From contig NZ_HE978586.1 of assembly GCF_000311985.1 (NCBI RefSeq), forward strand, positions 235,335 to 299,334: DNA of 64,000 nucleotides, in the 5' to 3' direction. Numbering within the stretch: the first letter of the stretch is position 1; every line of letters starts with the position of its first letter. The notes beneath the pieces were generated by a model. It had not been told where the DNA came from, did not search any database, and worked only from the letters and a program-made list of their open reading frames with translations. This DNA comes from Kallipyga massiliensis ph2. Its GTDB lineage: Bacteria > Bacillota > Clostridia > Tissierellales > Peptoniphilaceae. This document shows positions 35,591 to 43,370 of this stretch, piece by piece. The position numbers were made by a program, and so were the translations under genes.

Positions 35591-36990
35591 TAATACCAAA
35601 CTCGTTGTTTTTTCTTGGTTTTTTTATTCTGCTGGCCCCAGTAGGCCAGGACCACACTCTCAAGCATTGCCGCTTCCAGATCGTCAAAAAGTGATTTGAA
35701 ACCGAAGCCCCCGCCAGACCCAATGGGACGCTTGTCGCAGTTTGAAGCGATCGCCCGAAGACTTGGCTGGCCGGCATGGCATATCTTTTTCTTATAGATC
35801 CCCTCCATGAAAAGGGATCCCGACTCAATGACATCGGAAACCCTTGGAAGGACCGGGCGGATGAGCTTTCTTGTCTTCATGGCTTTCTTTAGCAAGGCCT
35901 GGCCACTTTGACCGTCGATCGTCACGCTTTCAACGTCGGCCTTTTCAATGAAGTCTAAAATCCAGCGGTTACCTTTCCGGACATTTTCGCATCCGATCGA
36001 CTCAACGAAGACGTGGCCACTTAAGGTCTCAACGGCGACGCTCATGGCGACTTTCCCGCCATCCGGGGCATACTTGATGCCCACATGAAGCTTTCCCGTA
36101 AGCGTTGGGGTAGCCTTTACTTGAAGACCGTCCCACTCCTCTTCACTGATAAAGGACTTCTGATTGTACTTTACCCAGAGCCCCAAACGCTGGATATTAA
36201 AATCCAAAACGTCCTGGCCGATTTCCGACCGGACCGCGCGCTCGCTCAAGATGGTCCCAAGAGAGGGATTCGTCTCGTACCAGAGGTCGACATCATAAGG
36301 GTCGGACTCTTCCTCCACGGACCATTCTGCCCAGCCCCCGTCAAAGGTGTCTCCGGCTAGGGTGCTTTTTCTAAAGTCGGTAAAGACTGTACCCCCGGAG
36401 ACCATGGTGGGTGGTGTTCCACAGAAGATGGTTTGGGGGTTCTGGCTGTCGGTTACGACGTATTTGAGGGCCGTCTCCTGGTCGATCGTGTACTCCTGGG
36501 CCTCGTCGATAATAAGAAGGTCAAAGCCCTCACCAAGTCCGCCGGTGGTGGTCCTGGTCCGGAAGTCTACCCGGCCCCCGCTATTCAGGAATTCCACTTT
36601 CTCCCGGCCCGTAGCCCTGAGGATGATATAGTCTTCATCTTTTTTGTAGCCCGCCTCTTCTAAAACGCGGACCAAGCGCTCCCAGGAGGCGTGAGAAGTC
36701 GATGTTCGGTGGGCGGTGTGCATGATGTTTTCTCCCTGGTGAAGTCCCCAGAGTTCCCGCATGACGACAATTTCGTTCTTCCCGTTACGCCTTGGGACGG
36801 CATAGCCGAACTTCGAATGGGTCCATAGTCCGTCAGGGCGTACCGCCATTATATCGTCCAGGAGGCGCCTCTGCCACTCCAGGGCCTTTCTTTTGGACTT
36901 GTCATAGATCGCTACAGCCTCCGCACCTTTCGAAGCGCTGTGGTCGATAATAACGGCTCTGGTGGGGTCTTGGTTCCCCTTTTTATCCAT
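35590..36990 (-). CDS. Phage terminase large subunit
   Basis: DNA-packaging ATPase/nuclease of 466 residues, apparently complete. The ATPase half has a deviant Walker A VPRRNGKNEI (about residues 69-78) and Walker B LLIIDEAQEY (about 158-167); the nuclease half has VGIKYAPDGGKVAM (about 297-310) and SVTIDGQSGQ. Its place downstream of portal and MuF genes is unusual, since terminase normally precedes portal. It is one of few intact genes in the element. Confidence 0.85.
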   Translation of the reverse strand: MDKKGNQDPTRAVIIDHSASKGAEAVAIYDKSKRKALEWQRRLLDDIMAVRPDGLWTHSKFGYAVPRRNGKNEIVVMRELWGLHQGENIMHTAHRTSTSHASWERLVRVLEEAGYKKDEDYIILRATGREKVEFLNSGGRVDFRTRTTTGGLGEGFDLLIIDEAQEYTIDQETALKYVVTDSQNPQTIFCGTPPTMVSGGTVFTDFRKSTLAGDTFDGGWAEWSVEEESDPYDVDLWYETNPSLGTILSERAVRSEIGQDVLDFNIQRLGLWVKYNQKSFISEEEWDGLQVKATPTLTGKLHVGIKYAPDGGKVAMSVAVETLSGHVFVESIGCENVRKGNRWILDFIEKADVESVTIDGQSGQALLKKAMKTRKLIRPVLPRVSDVIESGSLFMEGIYKKKICHAGQPSLRAIASNCDKRPIGSGGGFGFKSLFDDLEAAMLESVVLAYWGQQNKKTKKKQRVWY

Positions 36991-37052
36991 TCATATCAAA
37001 CCCTCTTCCCTTCTGGCAAGAACCCTATCTCTTTTCAAACGATTCCTCAATT

Positions 37053-37388
37053 TCATAAAGACATGATGGCCCTCGCCTCTTTCACAGCGTTAATGACTTT
37101 TCTCATCTTGGAATTATCCCTAAGATAAACCACCCCATCCCCAGTAATCTTTAGTTGAGATAGATCATAACTTATCACTTCTCCGCCCCAAGCCTTGACA
37201 AGCCTTAGATTTTTGATGAACTTCTTATCCTCCAAGTCCTCTAAAATAGATAGAAAGTATTCTTCTTTGATTGGAAAATCATTCGTTAGGGGATAGAGAT
37301 AGGTATCATCAATATATCCATCTTTAAGATTGTGATACAGATAGGTCAATATTTTAAATACAATAACGTCATAGTCATCTCTTGCCAT
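37053..37388 (-). CDS. YjcQ-family phage protein
   Basis: Protein of 111 residues: MARDDYDVIVFKILTYLYHN, a winged-helix-like N-terminal half, RLVKAWGGEVI near residue 73, and KITGDGVVYLRDNSKMRKV near the end, the YjcQ pattern. The role in phages is unknown; a small DNA-binding protein is likely. The start at 37388 has AAAGGAGG. Spacer 11 of the CRISPR array encodes a similar VKAWGG segment. Confidence 0.7.
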   Translation of the reverse strand: MARDDYDVIVFKILTYLYHNLKDGYIDDTYLYPLTNDFPIKEEYFLSILEDLEDKKFIKNLRLVKAWGGEVISYDLSQLKITGDGVVYLRDNSKMRKVINAVKEARAIMSL

Positions 37389-37488
37389 TAGGACCTCCTT
37401 TTCAGGCAATAAAAAACCAACTCATTGAGTTGGTTGGTAGATATATATTCATAAAAAAAAGCACATTCTAATTTTCATTAGTTTGTAC

Positions 37489-37689
37489 TTAATTTGTAAT
37501 TTCTATTGACTTGATTTCTGATTCGTTAAATCCGACAAATCTGTGTTCCTTTGTTTTTATTGTAATTTCATCATGATTCTCATCCTCTGTATCCAGTTTC
37601 CCTGTGAACGAATTACAATACCCTCTAAGCACTTGCCCATCAATAAAAATCACTTTTACGTTTTTACCTAAATATTTTTCTAAATCCAT
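37489..37689 (-). CDS. Small LSm-like protein, probable immunity to MuF-toxin
   Basis: Protein of 66 residues: MDLEKYLGKNVKVIFIDGQV, a CNSFTG turn, and strands ending EIKSIEITN, suggesting a small Sm/SH3-like barrel. Its ATG overlaps the stop of the MuF-toxin gene (TAATG), the arrangement of a cognate immunity gene. The protein resembles in plan, not closely in sequence, the small genes at 19142 and 21086. Confidence 0.6.
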   Translation of the reverse strand: MDLEKYLGKNVKVIFIDGQVLRGYCNSFTGKLDTEDENHDEITIKTKEHRFVGFNESEIKSIEITN

Positions 37690-38903
37690 TACACATCCCC
37701 CTTTTTAGGAATAATATGAGTTCTATCCTTCGAATGATGAATCTTAATAGCTGTAGCTATTGATTCATCAGATGCGTTAATTCCAACCGGGTATCCCAAA
37801 TCAACAATCTCTTTATTTGTCCGTCTTCCGTATCTATCTCTTTCTAAGATACCCGTTCCAGCATATTTATCAAATAAAAGTTGAGCATCAACGTCCTTAA
37901 ATAAATAACTTTTTCCATCTTCTTTGGTTAGCTCATTGTGAGTAGCTTGATTTTCTGGATTAATAACTTTCCCCCACTTTCCTGTATTAATTTTTTCTTT
38001 AATATACGCTTTATCCAGCAATCTTTCATATTTTTCAGGCTTATTATACTTCAATTCCTGAAACAGGTTTAATGATATGGGTGCCTCTTTTTCTCCCAAA
38101 GTCTCAATTATCTTGAAATACTGCTTCCTGTCTTCTTTGCGATTCAGGTAGGAAAGGTCCTTTTGTCGTTCCGCCTTCAGCACCCGCTCATCCCGTGCAT
38201 CATACTCTCTTTTTGTCCAAACATTCTGCCTCTTCCCCTTAGTAGGTATATACTCGACAACACACCTACAATAGGGATGACGTGAATAGAAGTTTTTTGG
38301 AACCTCATCGGGATACTGAAACTCCCCAGCAAGTGGATGACAGTAGGAGCAAGCTTTCCCGTGCTCTTTTCTGACAATTTTAGGGTGAAGACCCAGGTCA
38401 TAATGGAGTTTTGTGTTTGCCTTCACGAAGTCATCGACTACCGCCATACTGAAATACGTGACGGGTTCATCCAGCATCCACTTGACTTTATCGTAGTCCT
38501 CCTCTTCGGCGATACGCTCCACCAAGTTGTCGATCCGGCTCTGATTGATTTCTGGAACTGCTGGCTTTACGCTAATCCCCGCCTTTTCGTTAAGCACTCT
38601 TTGTGTATCTTTGGTGTAAGAGGAGATCAAGTCATAGTTTTTTCCCAAGGCGTTGTTCAGGAGGCGGTCAGCGATATTGTAGTACATTCTACCGTCCGGG
38701 AGATTATCTTTTCCGATCTCTTCCTGAAAGGTTTTGGCTAAAAGGTCACCTACTTTCTCGGCAAAGGTACTGGCGTTTTTATAGGTCGCCTCGCCCTTAT
38801 TGATCACATCAAGCTCCCCTTTGATCTTCGGGCTTGACTGGTACTTTTTGGTGAAAGCCTTCTGCACCTTTTCGATGAGCTCAGGGGCGATGTCTTTAGC
38901 CAT
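37689..38903 (-). CDS. Phage minor head protein with C-terminal polymorphic toxin domain
   Basis: MuF-type protein of 404 residues. The minor head domain has HGKACSYCHPLAGEF and SRHPYCRCVVEY (about residues 185-215), a Cys/His cluster. After a basic linker the last 110 residues carry SYLFKDVDAQLLFDKYAGTG, an ERDRYGRRTNKEIVDLGYPVG-like stretch and IHHSKDRTHIIPKKG, the marks of polymorphic toxin type 50, a predicted ribonuclease. It overlaps the portal gene upstream and a small gene downstream. It looks intact. Confidence 0.78.
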   Translation of the reverse strand: MAKDIAPELIEKVQKAFTKKYQSSPKIKGELDVINKGEATYKNASTFAEKVGDLLAKTFQEEIGKDNLPDGRMYYNIADRLLNNALGKNYDLISSYTKDTQRVLNEKAGISVKPAVPEINQSRIDNLVERIAEEEDYDKVKWMLDEPVTYFSMAVVDDFVKANTKLHYDLGLHPKIVRKEHGKACSYCHPLAGEFQYPDEVPKNFYSRHPYCRCVVEYIPTKGKRQNVWTKREYDARDERVLKAERQKDLSYLNRKEDRKQYFKIIETLGEKEAPISLNLFQELKYNKPEKYERLLDKAYIKEKINTGKWGKVINPENQATHNELTKEDGKSYLFKDVDAQLLFDKYAGTGILERDRYGRRTNKEIVDLGYPVGINASDESIATAIKIHHSKDRTHIIPKKGDV

Positions 38904-40125
38904 TGCGACTCTCCATCCCTAACATATCCCGGGCATCCTCTTCATCAACAATCCCTGGAATAGCCTGGTTTAGCTTGATAAATCCGTCCCCGATATAGGA
39001 CATGGTGGAAGCGTCGGGCTCGAAGACCGGGTACCACTTCACCTTCGTTTCATAAATCCGGTTACGGAGATAAGGATATTTATCCCGAAGGCAAGCCGCC
39101 ACATAGCCGACATTGATAATCCCACTTGAGAAGCACCGTTGGGCCTTTCTCGCGGAAAGCCGGAGGGTCTCATGGCTCGCCTTGATTGCCTCTGAGCTTG
39201 AGGGATTGTCCGAAATAAAGCCAAGGTCGTCCAGGGTTAAGCCGGTCTCTCCGGCAAAGACGGAAGCCGCCATCCGGAACTGCTCCACGAAGGGGGACAT
39301 GGAAGCGGACGTAAATTGGCCAAGTTTCGGAGTGTCGCCGTTTTCGTTGGTATCAATCCGAAGCATCGAGGCGATGGTGGCTTTCCACTCATCCCATTGC
39401 TCGGCATCGCTATCCATCCCTAAAATATATTTTTGAGGGAAAGAGTAAAATTCTGCTGTCACGTCCGCCCGCTCCAAGGTACGCTTGGCAAGCTTCTGAC
39501 AGTACATGGCCGCCCTTGTAATCCTTGAGCGTCCAAAAGGCCGCACGGCATCCGGGCGGTGGATAATGGGAACCAGAAGGGGGTGGCCCGCGGTATGTTT
39601 GTATACGCTTTTGACCTTTTCCTTCTCGTAGATGATGGTCTGATCCGGGAGGAAGTAAGCCTCCACTAAAGGCCGCTCGAAGTTGTCACGCTTGAGGACC
39701 GCATAGCCTTCCTTGAGAAGTCCCGTGATGGGATCGATGACTCCGGTGGCGTTGGATGCCTCAATGACCTGAAGCCTTGGAAAGGCCTCATCCCCCTCTG
39801 AGATGTAGACAAAGGCACAGGAGGCAATGAGGGCCGAAAGAATGGCAGAGTCAAAGAAAATGTCCGGGTTATTCATCTGGAAGATCTCAGAAAAGCCAAA
39901 ATTATCGTTTTGAAACCCCTTGAAGACAATCCGGTCCGCCATGGCATCCACGGCAGTGGCACACCACCCCAGCGTGGATCGGTAGAGGCCCCTGAGCTTC
40001 TCCGGGATGACAATCCCCGCCTGGCGGTCCTGATACTTCATGTCATACTGCTTATAGCGCAGATCGACCCGCCTCTGGTAGTGAGCGAGGGAGCTTCGCA
40101 AAAAATTGATGCCTTTTGTCTCCAT
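38896..40125 (-). CDS. Phage portal protein
   Basis: SPP1 gp6-like portal of 409 residues through which DNA enters the capsid. Visible segments include LRGLYRSTLGWCATAVDAMA (about residues 45-64), RPFGRSRITRAAMYCQKLAKRT-like region near 195, and GLTLDDLGFISDNPSSSEAI (about 300). The start at 40125 is chosen for an AAGGAG site 8 bp upstream. The next gene overlaps by 8 bp. Confidence 0.85.
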   Translation of the reverse strand: METKGINFLRSSLAHYQRRVDLRYKQYDMKYQDRQAGIVIPEKLRGLYRSTLGWCATAVDAMADRIVFKGFQNDNFGFSEIFQMNNPDIFFDSAILSALIASCAFVYISEGDEAFPRLQVIEASNATGVIDPITGLLKEGYAVLKRDNFERPLVEAYFLPDQTIIYEKEKVKSVYKHTAGHPLLVPIIHRPDAVRPFGRSRITRAAMYCQKLAKRTLERADVTAEFYSFPQKYILGMDSDAEQWDEWKATIASMLRIDTNENGDTPKLGQFTSASMSPFVEQFRMAASVFAGETGLTLDDLGFISDNPSSSEAIKASHETLRLSARKAQRCFSSGIINVGYVAACLRDKYPYLRNRIYETKVKWYPVFEPDASTMSYIGDGFIKLNQAIPGIVDEEDARDMLGMESRNG

Positions 40126-40234
40126 GGAAATCTCCTTCATGATAAAAAATGTACAATAGACGGCGGGGAAGGTCGGGAGAGGCCAGGGGAGGTGGGTATC
40201 CCCCCCCTATCTCTTAACGTCCCTTGCCTTGTAC

Positions 40235-40453
40235 CTAATCCAGTCGATGGATAGTGGCAGTGATGTGTCTGTGGCCTCCCTTGTTGACCGGAATGATGTG
40301 GTCGATACAAGCGGACATCGGATCCGGATACTTCAAAGACTTATCCACAGGCCGTCCGCATATCCCGCAAACACTTTGCGTCTTAAGAATTTTTTGTTTG
40401 TTACTTTCAAACACGGTCCGGTGTGGCCCGGACTTGTCTGGCCTGAATACCAT
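40235..40453 (-). CDS. HNH endonuclease, possibly continuing past an amber
   Basis: Seventy-two codons with the HNH signature: CGICGRPVD (first CxxC), DPMSACIDHIIPVNKGGH (HNH core) and IHRLD before a TAG. The frame then continues VQGKGR to a TAA at 40214-40216, matching how such proteins end, so the TAG may interrupt the natural C terminus. Small HNH enzymes next to head genes aid terminase cleavage. The second CxxC pair expected after the core is not seen. Confidence 0.65.
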   Translation of the reverse strand: MVFRPDKSGPHRTVFESNKQKILKTQSVCGICGRPVDKSLKYPDPMSACIDHIIPVNKGGHRHITATIHRLD

Positions 40454-40601
40454 GGGAGTCATCTCCTTCCCCCGTCTCTCCACTGAGGAAGAGTGGCTCA
40501 TCCCTTCCCCGGCAGTTATGAAAGCGGGGTCCTAAGGTGGCGGAAGCCCTTGTCGACTTCCACACGTTTTGCCTGGAAAAAGGAGGGGCGGAAAAGGAGG
40601 T

Positions 40602-40630
40602 GCCCGGCCTGAAAGAAACCGGGCTTTTTT
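40602..40630 (+). terminator. Terminator, plus strand
   Basis: GCCCGG pairs with CCGGGC around an 11-nt loop, followed by six T. The gene it ends is a short degraded plus-strand frame reading VAEALVDFHTFCLEKGG. Confidence 0.7.
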
Positions 40631-40779
40631 AATGGCCCCTTAAAGCCTTTTATCCCAAGCAAAAAGGAGGCCCCGGATTTCTCCGGTCCTCCTCACCTAC
40701 ACTATACCATGGTTTGAGTGTGCATTTTGTGCAAACTCACTATTTCACTAAAAATAATAGTATTTTCTGTAGAAAAAGC

Positions 40780-40808
40780 TTGACAGTATATAGCGTATAC
40801 TCTATAAT
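40780..40808 (+). promoter_or_regulatory. Promoter and operator of micro-cassette 3
   Basis: Consensus TTGACA, 17 bp, TATAAT, with the palindrome AGTATA-N5-TATACT within the spacer. Confidence 0.87.
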
Positions 40809-40832
40809 ATAATTAGAAAGGAGGTGATGAGA

Positions 40833-40940
40833 ATGGTTGCAGAAATAACAATGATCGCTACAATCATCAGCACCGTAGCAAGTGTTATCACGATGATTGT
40901 AACGATCAAAATGCACAAGAACCAAAAGGGAGGGCATTAG
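40833..40940 (+). CDS. Micro-cassette 3, hydrophobic peptide A (35 aa)
   Basis: Peptide MVAEITMIATIISTVASVIT followed by MIVTIKMHKNQKGGH. One membrane span, basic tail, AAAGGAGG site 8 bp upstream. An AGGGC/GCCCT hairpin spans the stop codon and a CTCCCC-TTC-GGGGGAG hairpin follows, as in cassette 2. Confidence 0.68.
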   Translation: MVAEITMIATIISTVASVITMIVTIKMHKNQKGGH

Positions 40941-40999
40941 CCCTCCTCCCCTTCGGGGGAGTCCCTGTCTACTGTCACTATACCACAAAGGAGGAAGCA

Positions 41000-41098
41000 A
41001 TGGATAAACTTCAGCTTGTTTTAAGTCTCGTACAATGCATAGCATCCCTGGCCACTTTAGCTGTTGTTCTCGGATTAAGAAAGGACCGTAAGCAATGA
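41000..41098 (+). CDS. Micro-cassette 3, hydrophobic peptide B (32 aa)
   Basis: Peptide MDKLQLVLSLVQCIASLATL followed by AVVLGLRKDRKQ, with an AAAGGAGG site. One membrane span and basic tail. Its stop overlaps the start of protein C (ATGA). Confidence 0.65.
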   Translation: MDKLQLVLSLVQCIASLATLAVVLGLRKDRKQ

Positions 41099-41283
41099 CG
41101 AAAGTATCAGAAGCCCAGAAGAAAGCCATAAAGGCCTATCGGGAGAGGAACAAGGAAAAGACGAGAGTGGATAATTACCGGAGAACTGCTCGGCTTTTTA
41201 TCCGCTCACACGCTACGATGGAGGACCTGGAAGAATTGAAGACTCTCATTTCAGAGAGGGAAAAAGAGATCAGCGGTGAATAG
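41095..41283 (+). CDS. Micro-cassette 3, protein C (62 aa)
   Basis: Third paralogue: MTKVSEAQKKAIKAYRERNK, then EKTRVDNYRRTARLFIRSHA and an acidic helical end. It is more diverged than copies 1 and 2 but keeps every conserved block. Coupled to peptide B by an ATGA overlap. Function unknown. Confidence 0.7.
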   Translation: MTKVSEAQKKAIKAYRERNKEKTRVDNYRRTARLFIRSHATMEDLEELKTLISEREKEISGE

Positions 41284-41296
41284 ACTGTCTCTGCAA

Positions 41297-41333
41297 GGCC
41301 CGGCTGATCATTCACCGGGTCTTTCTCTTTCTA
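41297..41333 (+). terminator. Possible terminator of micro-cassette 3
   Basis: GCCCGG pairs with CCGGGT, followed by CTTTCTCTTT. The loop is long (11 nt) and the tail interrupted, so it is a modest candidate. Confidence 0.5.
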
Positions 41334-41589
41334 TCTCGTTTAGGACTTTTCTGTAGCAGGTTGTCCGGTGCATATGAACGACATCACCGACTTCTTCCCA
41401 TGTCAGTCCGTCAATATACTTTATCCGGATAATTGTTCTAGTCTCCGGATCCTTGACCCCTTCCAGAAATGCTTCTATCTCAAGAATTATTTTCTGCCCC
41501 TCAGCAACCTTATCCCAATACTTCTGGTAGAGCTTCTTCCTCCGAATAATGATAGGATCGAGCCCCTCTGTACTTGATATGTGGGAAGG
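41308..41589 (-). pseudogene. Phage sigma-70-like regulator, 5'-truncated
   Basis: A minus-strand frame reads LDPIIIRRKKLYQKYWDKVA, then DPETRTIIRIKYIDGLTWEE and VGDVVHMHRTTCYRKVLNEI. This is the helix-turn-helix end (sigma region 4/ArpU-like) of phage late-gene activators. No start codon is found before the frame closes near 41650, and the region overlaps the divergent repressor gene, so the N terminus has been lost. Confidence 0.6.
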
Positions 41590-41621
41590 ATTATCAGAAA
41601 GCCTCGGGCGGGGGAGTGCGA

Positions 41622-42131
41622 ATGAAAACCGGGGATATTATAAAGCTATTTAGAGAGCATGAGGGGATGTGTCAGACAAGATTGGTGGAAATCCTAAATC
41701 TTTCACGGAGTGCCGTTTCAATGTACGAATCAAATAACAGAGTTCCCAGTACATACGTACTCCAAGATTTATCGGATATCTTTAATGTTGACATCGATTA
41801 TTTGCTTGGTAAAACAACTAAGACTGCAGTTCTTCCGGAACGAATTGGATATGAAAATAAGCAAATTCTATTCAAAGATGAGAACTTTACCTTAATCTCC
41901 CCCACCCGAGTGATGAAGCCCAATGCGGAGGGCTTCCTGTCCTCCTCCTTATACATTATGACCGATGAGCGTGAAGCCGGCGAAGAACGCCCCTCCCGTG
42001 AGGAGATCCTGATCTGGCTCAGAGACCACGTCCGGATGGCGGCCTTTGATGGGCAAAATTACGAGGACCGGGATGATGAAAGCCTCTATAGGCTCTATAA
42101 GGAGCTGAAAGCGGAAGCAGAAAGAGATTAG
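41622..42131 (+). CDS. XRE-family phage repressor
   Basis: Transcriptional regulator of 169 residues. The N-terminal helix-turn-helix is MKTGDIIKLFREHEGMCQTR, then LVEILNLSRSAVSMYESNNR (residues about 21-40) and DIFNVDIDYLLGKT. The C-terminal half is unrelated to CI proteases and may mediate dimerisation. A GGGGGAG stretch serves as ribosome binding site. It is a candidate for the repressor that binds one of the operator palindromes in the micro-cassettes. Confidence 0.75.
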   Translation: MKTGDIIKLFREHEGMCQTRLVEILNLSRSAVSMYESNNRVPSTYVLQDLSDIFNVDIDYLLGKTTKTAVLPERIGYENKQILFKDENFTLISPTRVMKPNAEGFLSSSLYIMTDEREAGEERPSREEILIWLRDHVRMAAFDGQNYEDRDDESLYRLYKELKAEAERD

Positions 42132-42142
42132 GGAGGCTAGCA

Positions 42143-42460
42143 ATGAATGACAAGATTGTTTTATATCAAGACGATGATCGAAACGTCGTTGTTGATGTCA
42201 TGTTCTAGGATGAAACGTTCTGGCTGACACAAAAGATGATGGCACAACTTTTTGATGTGACAAAACAATCCATCAGTTACCATCTGAATAATAATTTTAT
42301 AGAGAATGTGTTGGATCAAGATTCAGTTGTCAAAGAAATTTTGACAACTGCCTCCGATGGAAAGAAATACCCAACGTCGTTCTACAATCTAGATGCCATC
42401 ATCGCTGTAGGCCACCGGGTAAACTCCAAGCAGGCAACGCGCTTCCGCCAACGGGGATAG
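42143..42460 (+). pseudogene. RhuM-family protein, interrupted and truncated
   Basis: Starts MNDKIVLYQDDDRNVVVDVM, has TAG at codon 22, then continues ETFWLTQKMMAQLFDVTKQS and DAIIAVGHRVNSKQATRF, the first third of virulence protein RhuM. It then leaves the family and stops at 106 codons; full-length proteins are about 340 residues. A GGGAGG site precedes the ATG. The function of RhuM is unclear. Confidence 0.7.
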
Positions 42461-42665
42461 TTTGTATAGCTAATAAACTCGGCACCATATCTAGTACTTG
42501 AACCACTTCCAATGGATTGAAATTACATACCTAAGCTAAACAAAGCGTTTAGCGTTATATTATTTCAATCCTTGGAAGTAAGTCTCCCACGATACGGGAA
42601 CGGCTGAAACTAAGGATTTATTTTTTCTGGAGGAATTATAAAAACAAAATTCCTTTCTTTTTCTC

Positions 42666-42694
42666 TTGACTTTATACGTATATGTGTATATGCT
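42666..42694 (+). promoter_or_regulatory. Promoter of hicAB
   Basis: TTGACT, 17 bp, TATGCT, 19 bp before hicA. The spacer has alternating GTATATGTGTATA sequence that could be a HicB operator. Confidence 0.75.
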
Positions 42695-42712
42695 GAAATC
42701 AGGAGGTGGGAA

Positions 42713-42889
42713 ATGAAAGACCATGAACTGCTAAAACTACTCATAAAAAATGGATGGACCGTTCAGCGAACTAGAGGAAGCCACTACCACCTGAAGAAAG
42801 ATGGAAAGAGAGAAACTATCGCAGTTCACCACAAGGAAATGAATCCACATCTAGTAAAACGAATCATAGAAAAGCACGGCCTGAAATAG
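42713..42889 (+). CDS. hicA: HicA mRNA interferase toxin
   Basis: Double-stranded RNA-binding-fold toxin of 58 residues. It begins MKDHELLKLLIKNGWTVQRT and has the catalytic-His motif RGSHYHLKKDG (about residues 21-31), then HHKEMNPHLVKRIIEKHGL. This is the complete HicA length. An AGGAGG site precedes it. HicB follows 41 bp downstream; the pair forms a type II toxin-antitoxin stabilising the element. Confidence 0.9.
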   Translation: MKDHELLKLLIKNGWTVQRTRGSHYHLKKDGKRETIAVHHKEMNPHLVKRIIEKHGLK

Positions 42890-42930
42890 GGCCGTGTGGC
42901 TCGATGAACTGATATAAAAGGAGAAGAAGT

Positions 42931-43308
42931 ATGAGATTTAATTATCCGTTGATCATTCATAATGAGGATGGTTACTGGGGGGAATTTCCTGACCTGGAGG
43001 GTTGTAATGCACAGGGGGAAACGATTAACGATATTGTGGATGATGCGCAGAAGGCATTGGAACTACATCTACTATCCATGTTAATGGATGAAGAAGTCCC
43101 CAATCCCCCTTCTAATCCAACAAAACTTTCAGTGGATAAAAATAGCTTTGTTGCCTTAATTGGTACGGAAGTGAACCCTTCTCAAGAATCAAAGTCCACG
43201 AGAAAGAACGTTACTCTCCCAGTTTGGATGAACCGTCTTGCCGAAGAAAAGAACATCAACTTCTCCCAAACCCTACAGGAAGCTCTCATTGAAAAACTAG
43301 GCTTGTAA
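42931..43308 (+). CDS. hicB: HicB antitoxin
   Basis: Antitoxin of 125 residues. The N-terminal partial RNase H-like domain has IIHNEDGYWGEFPDLEGCNA and GETINDIVDDAQKALELHL (about residues 8-45). The C-terminal DNA-binding part has VTLPVWMNRLAEEKNINFSQ, a ribbon-helix-helix type segment that would autoregulate hicAB. An AAAGGAG site precedes the ATG. Confidence 0.9.
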   Translation: MRFNYPLIIHNEDGYWGEFPDLEGCNAQGETINDIVDDAQKALELHLLSMLMDEEVPNPPSNPTKLSVDKNSFVALIGTEVNPSQESKSTRKNVTLPVWMNRLAEEKNINFSQTLQEALIEKLGL

Positions 43309-43370
43309 ATAAGCTGAAACGCTGAAAAATGTTGAAATTTTGATTTTTTCCGATGTCAGAAAAATAGGAC

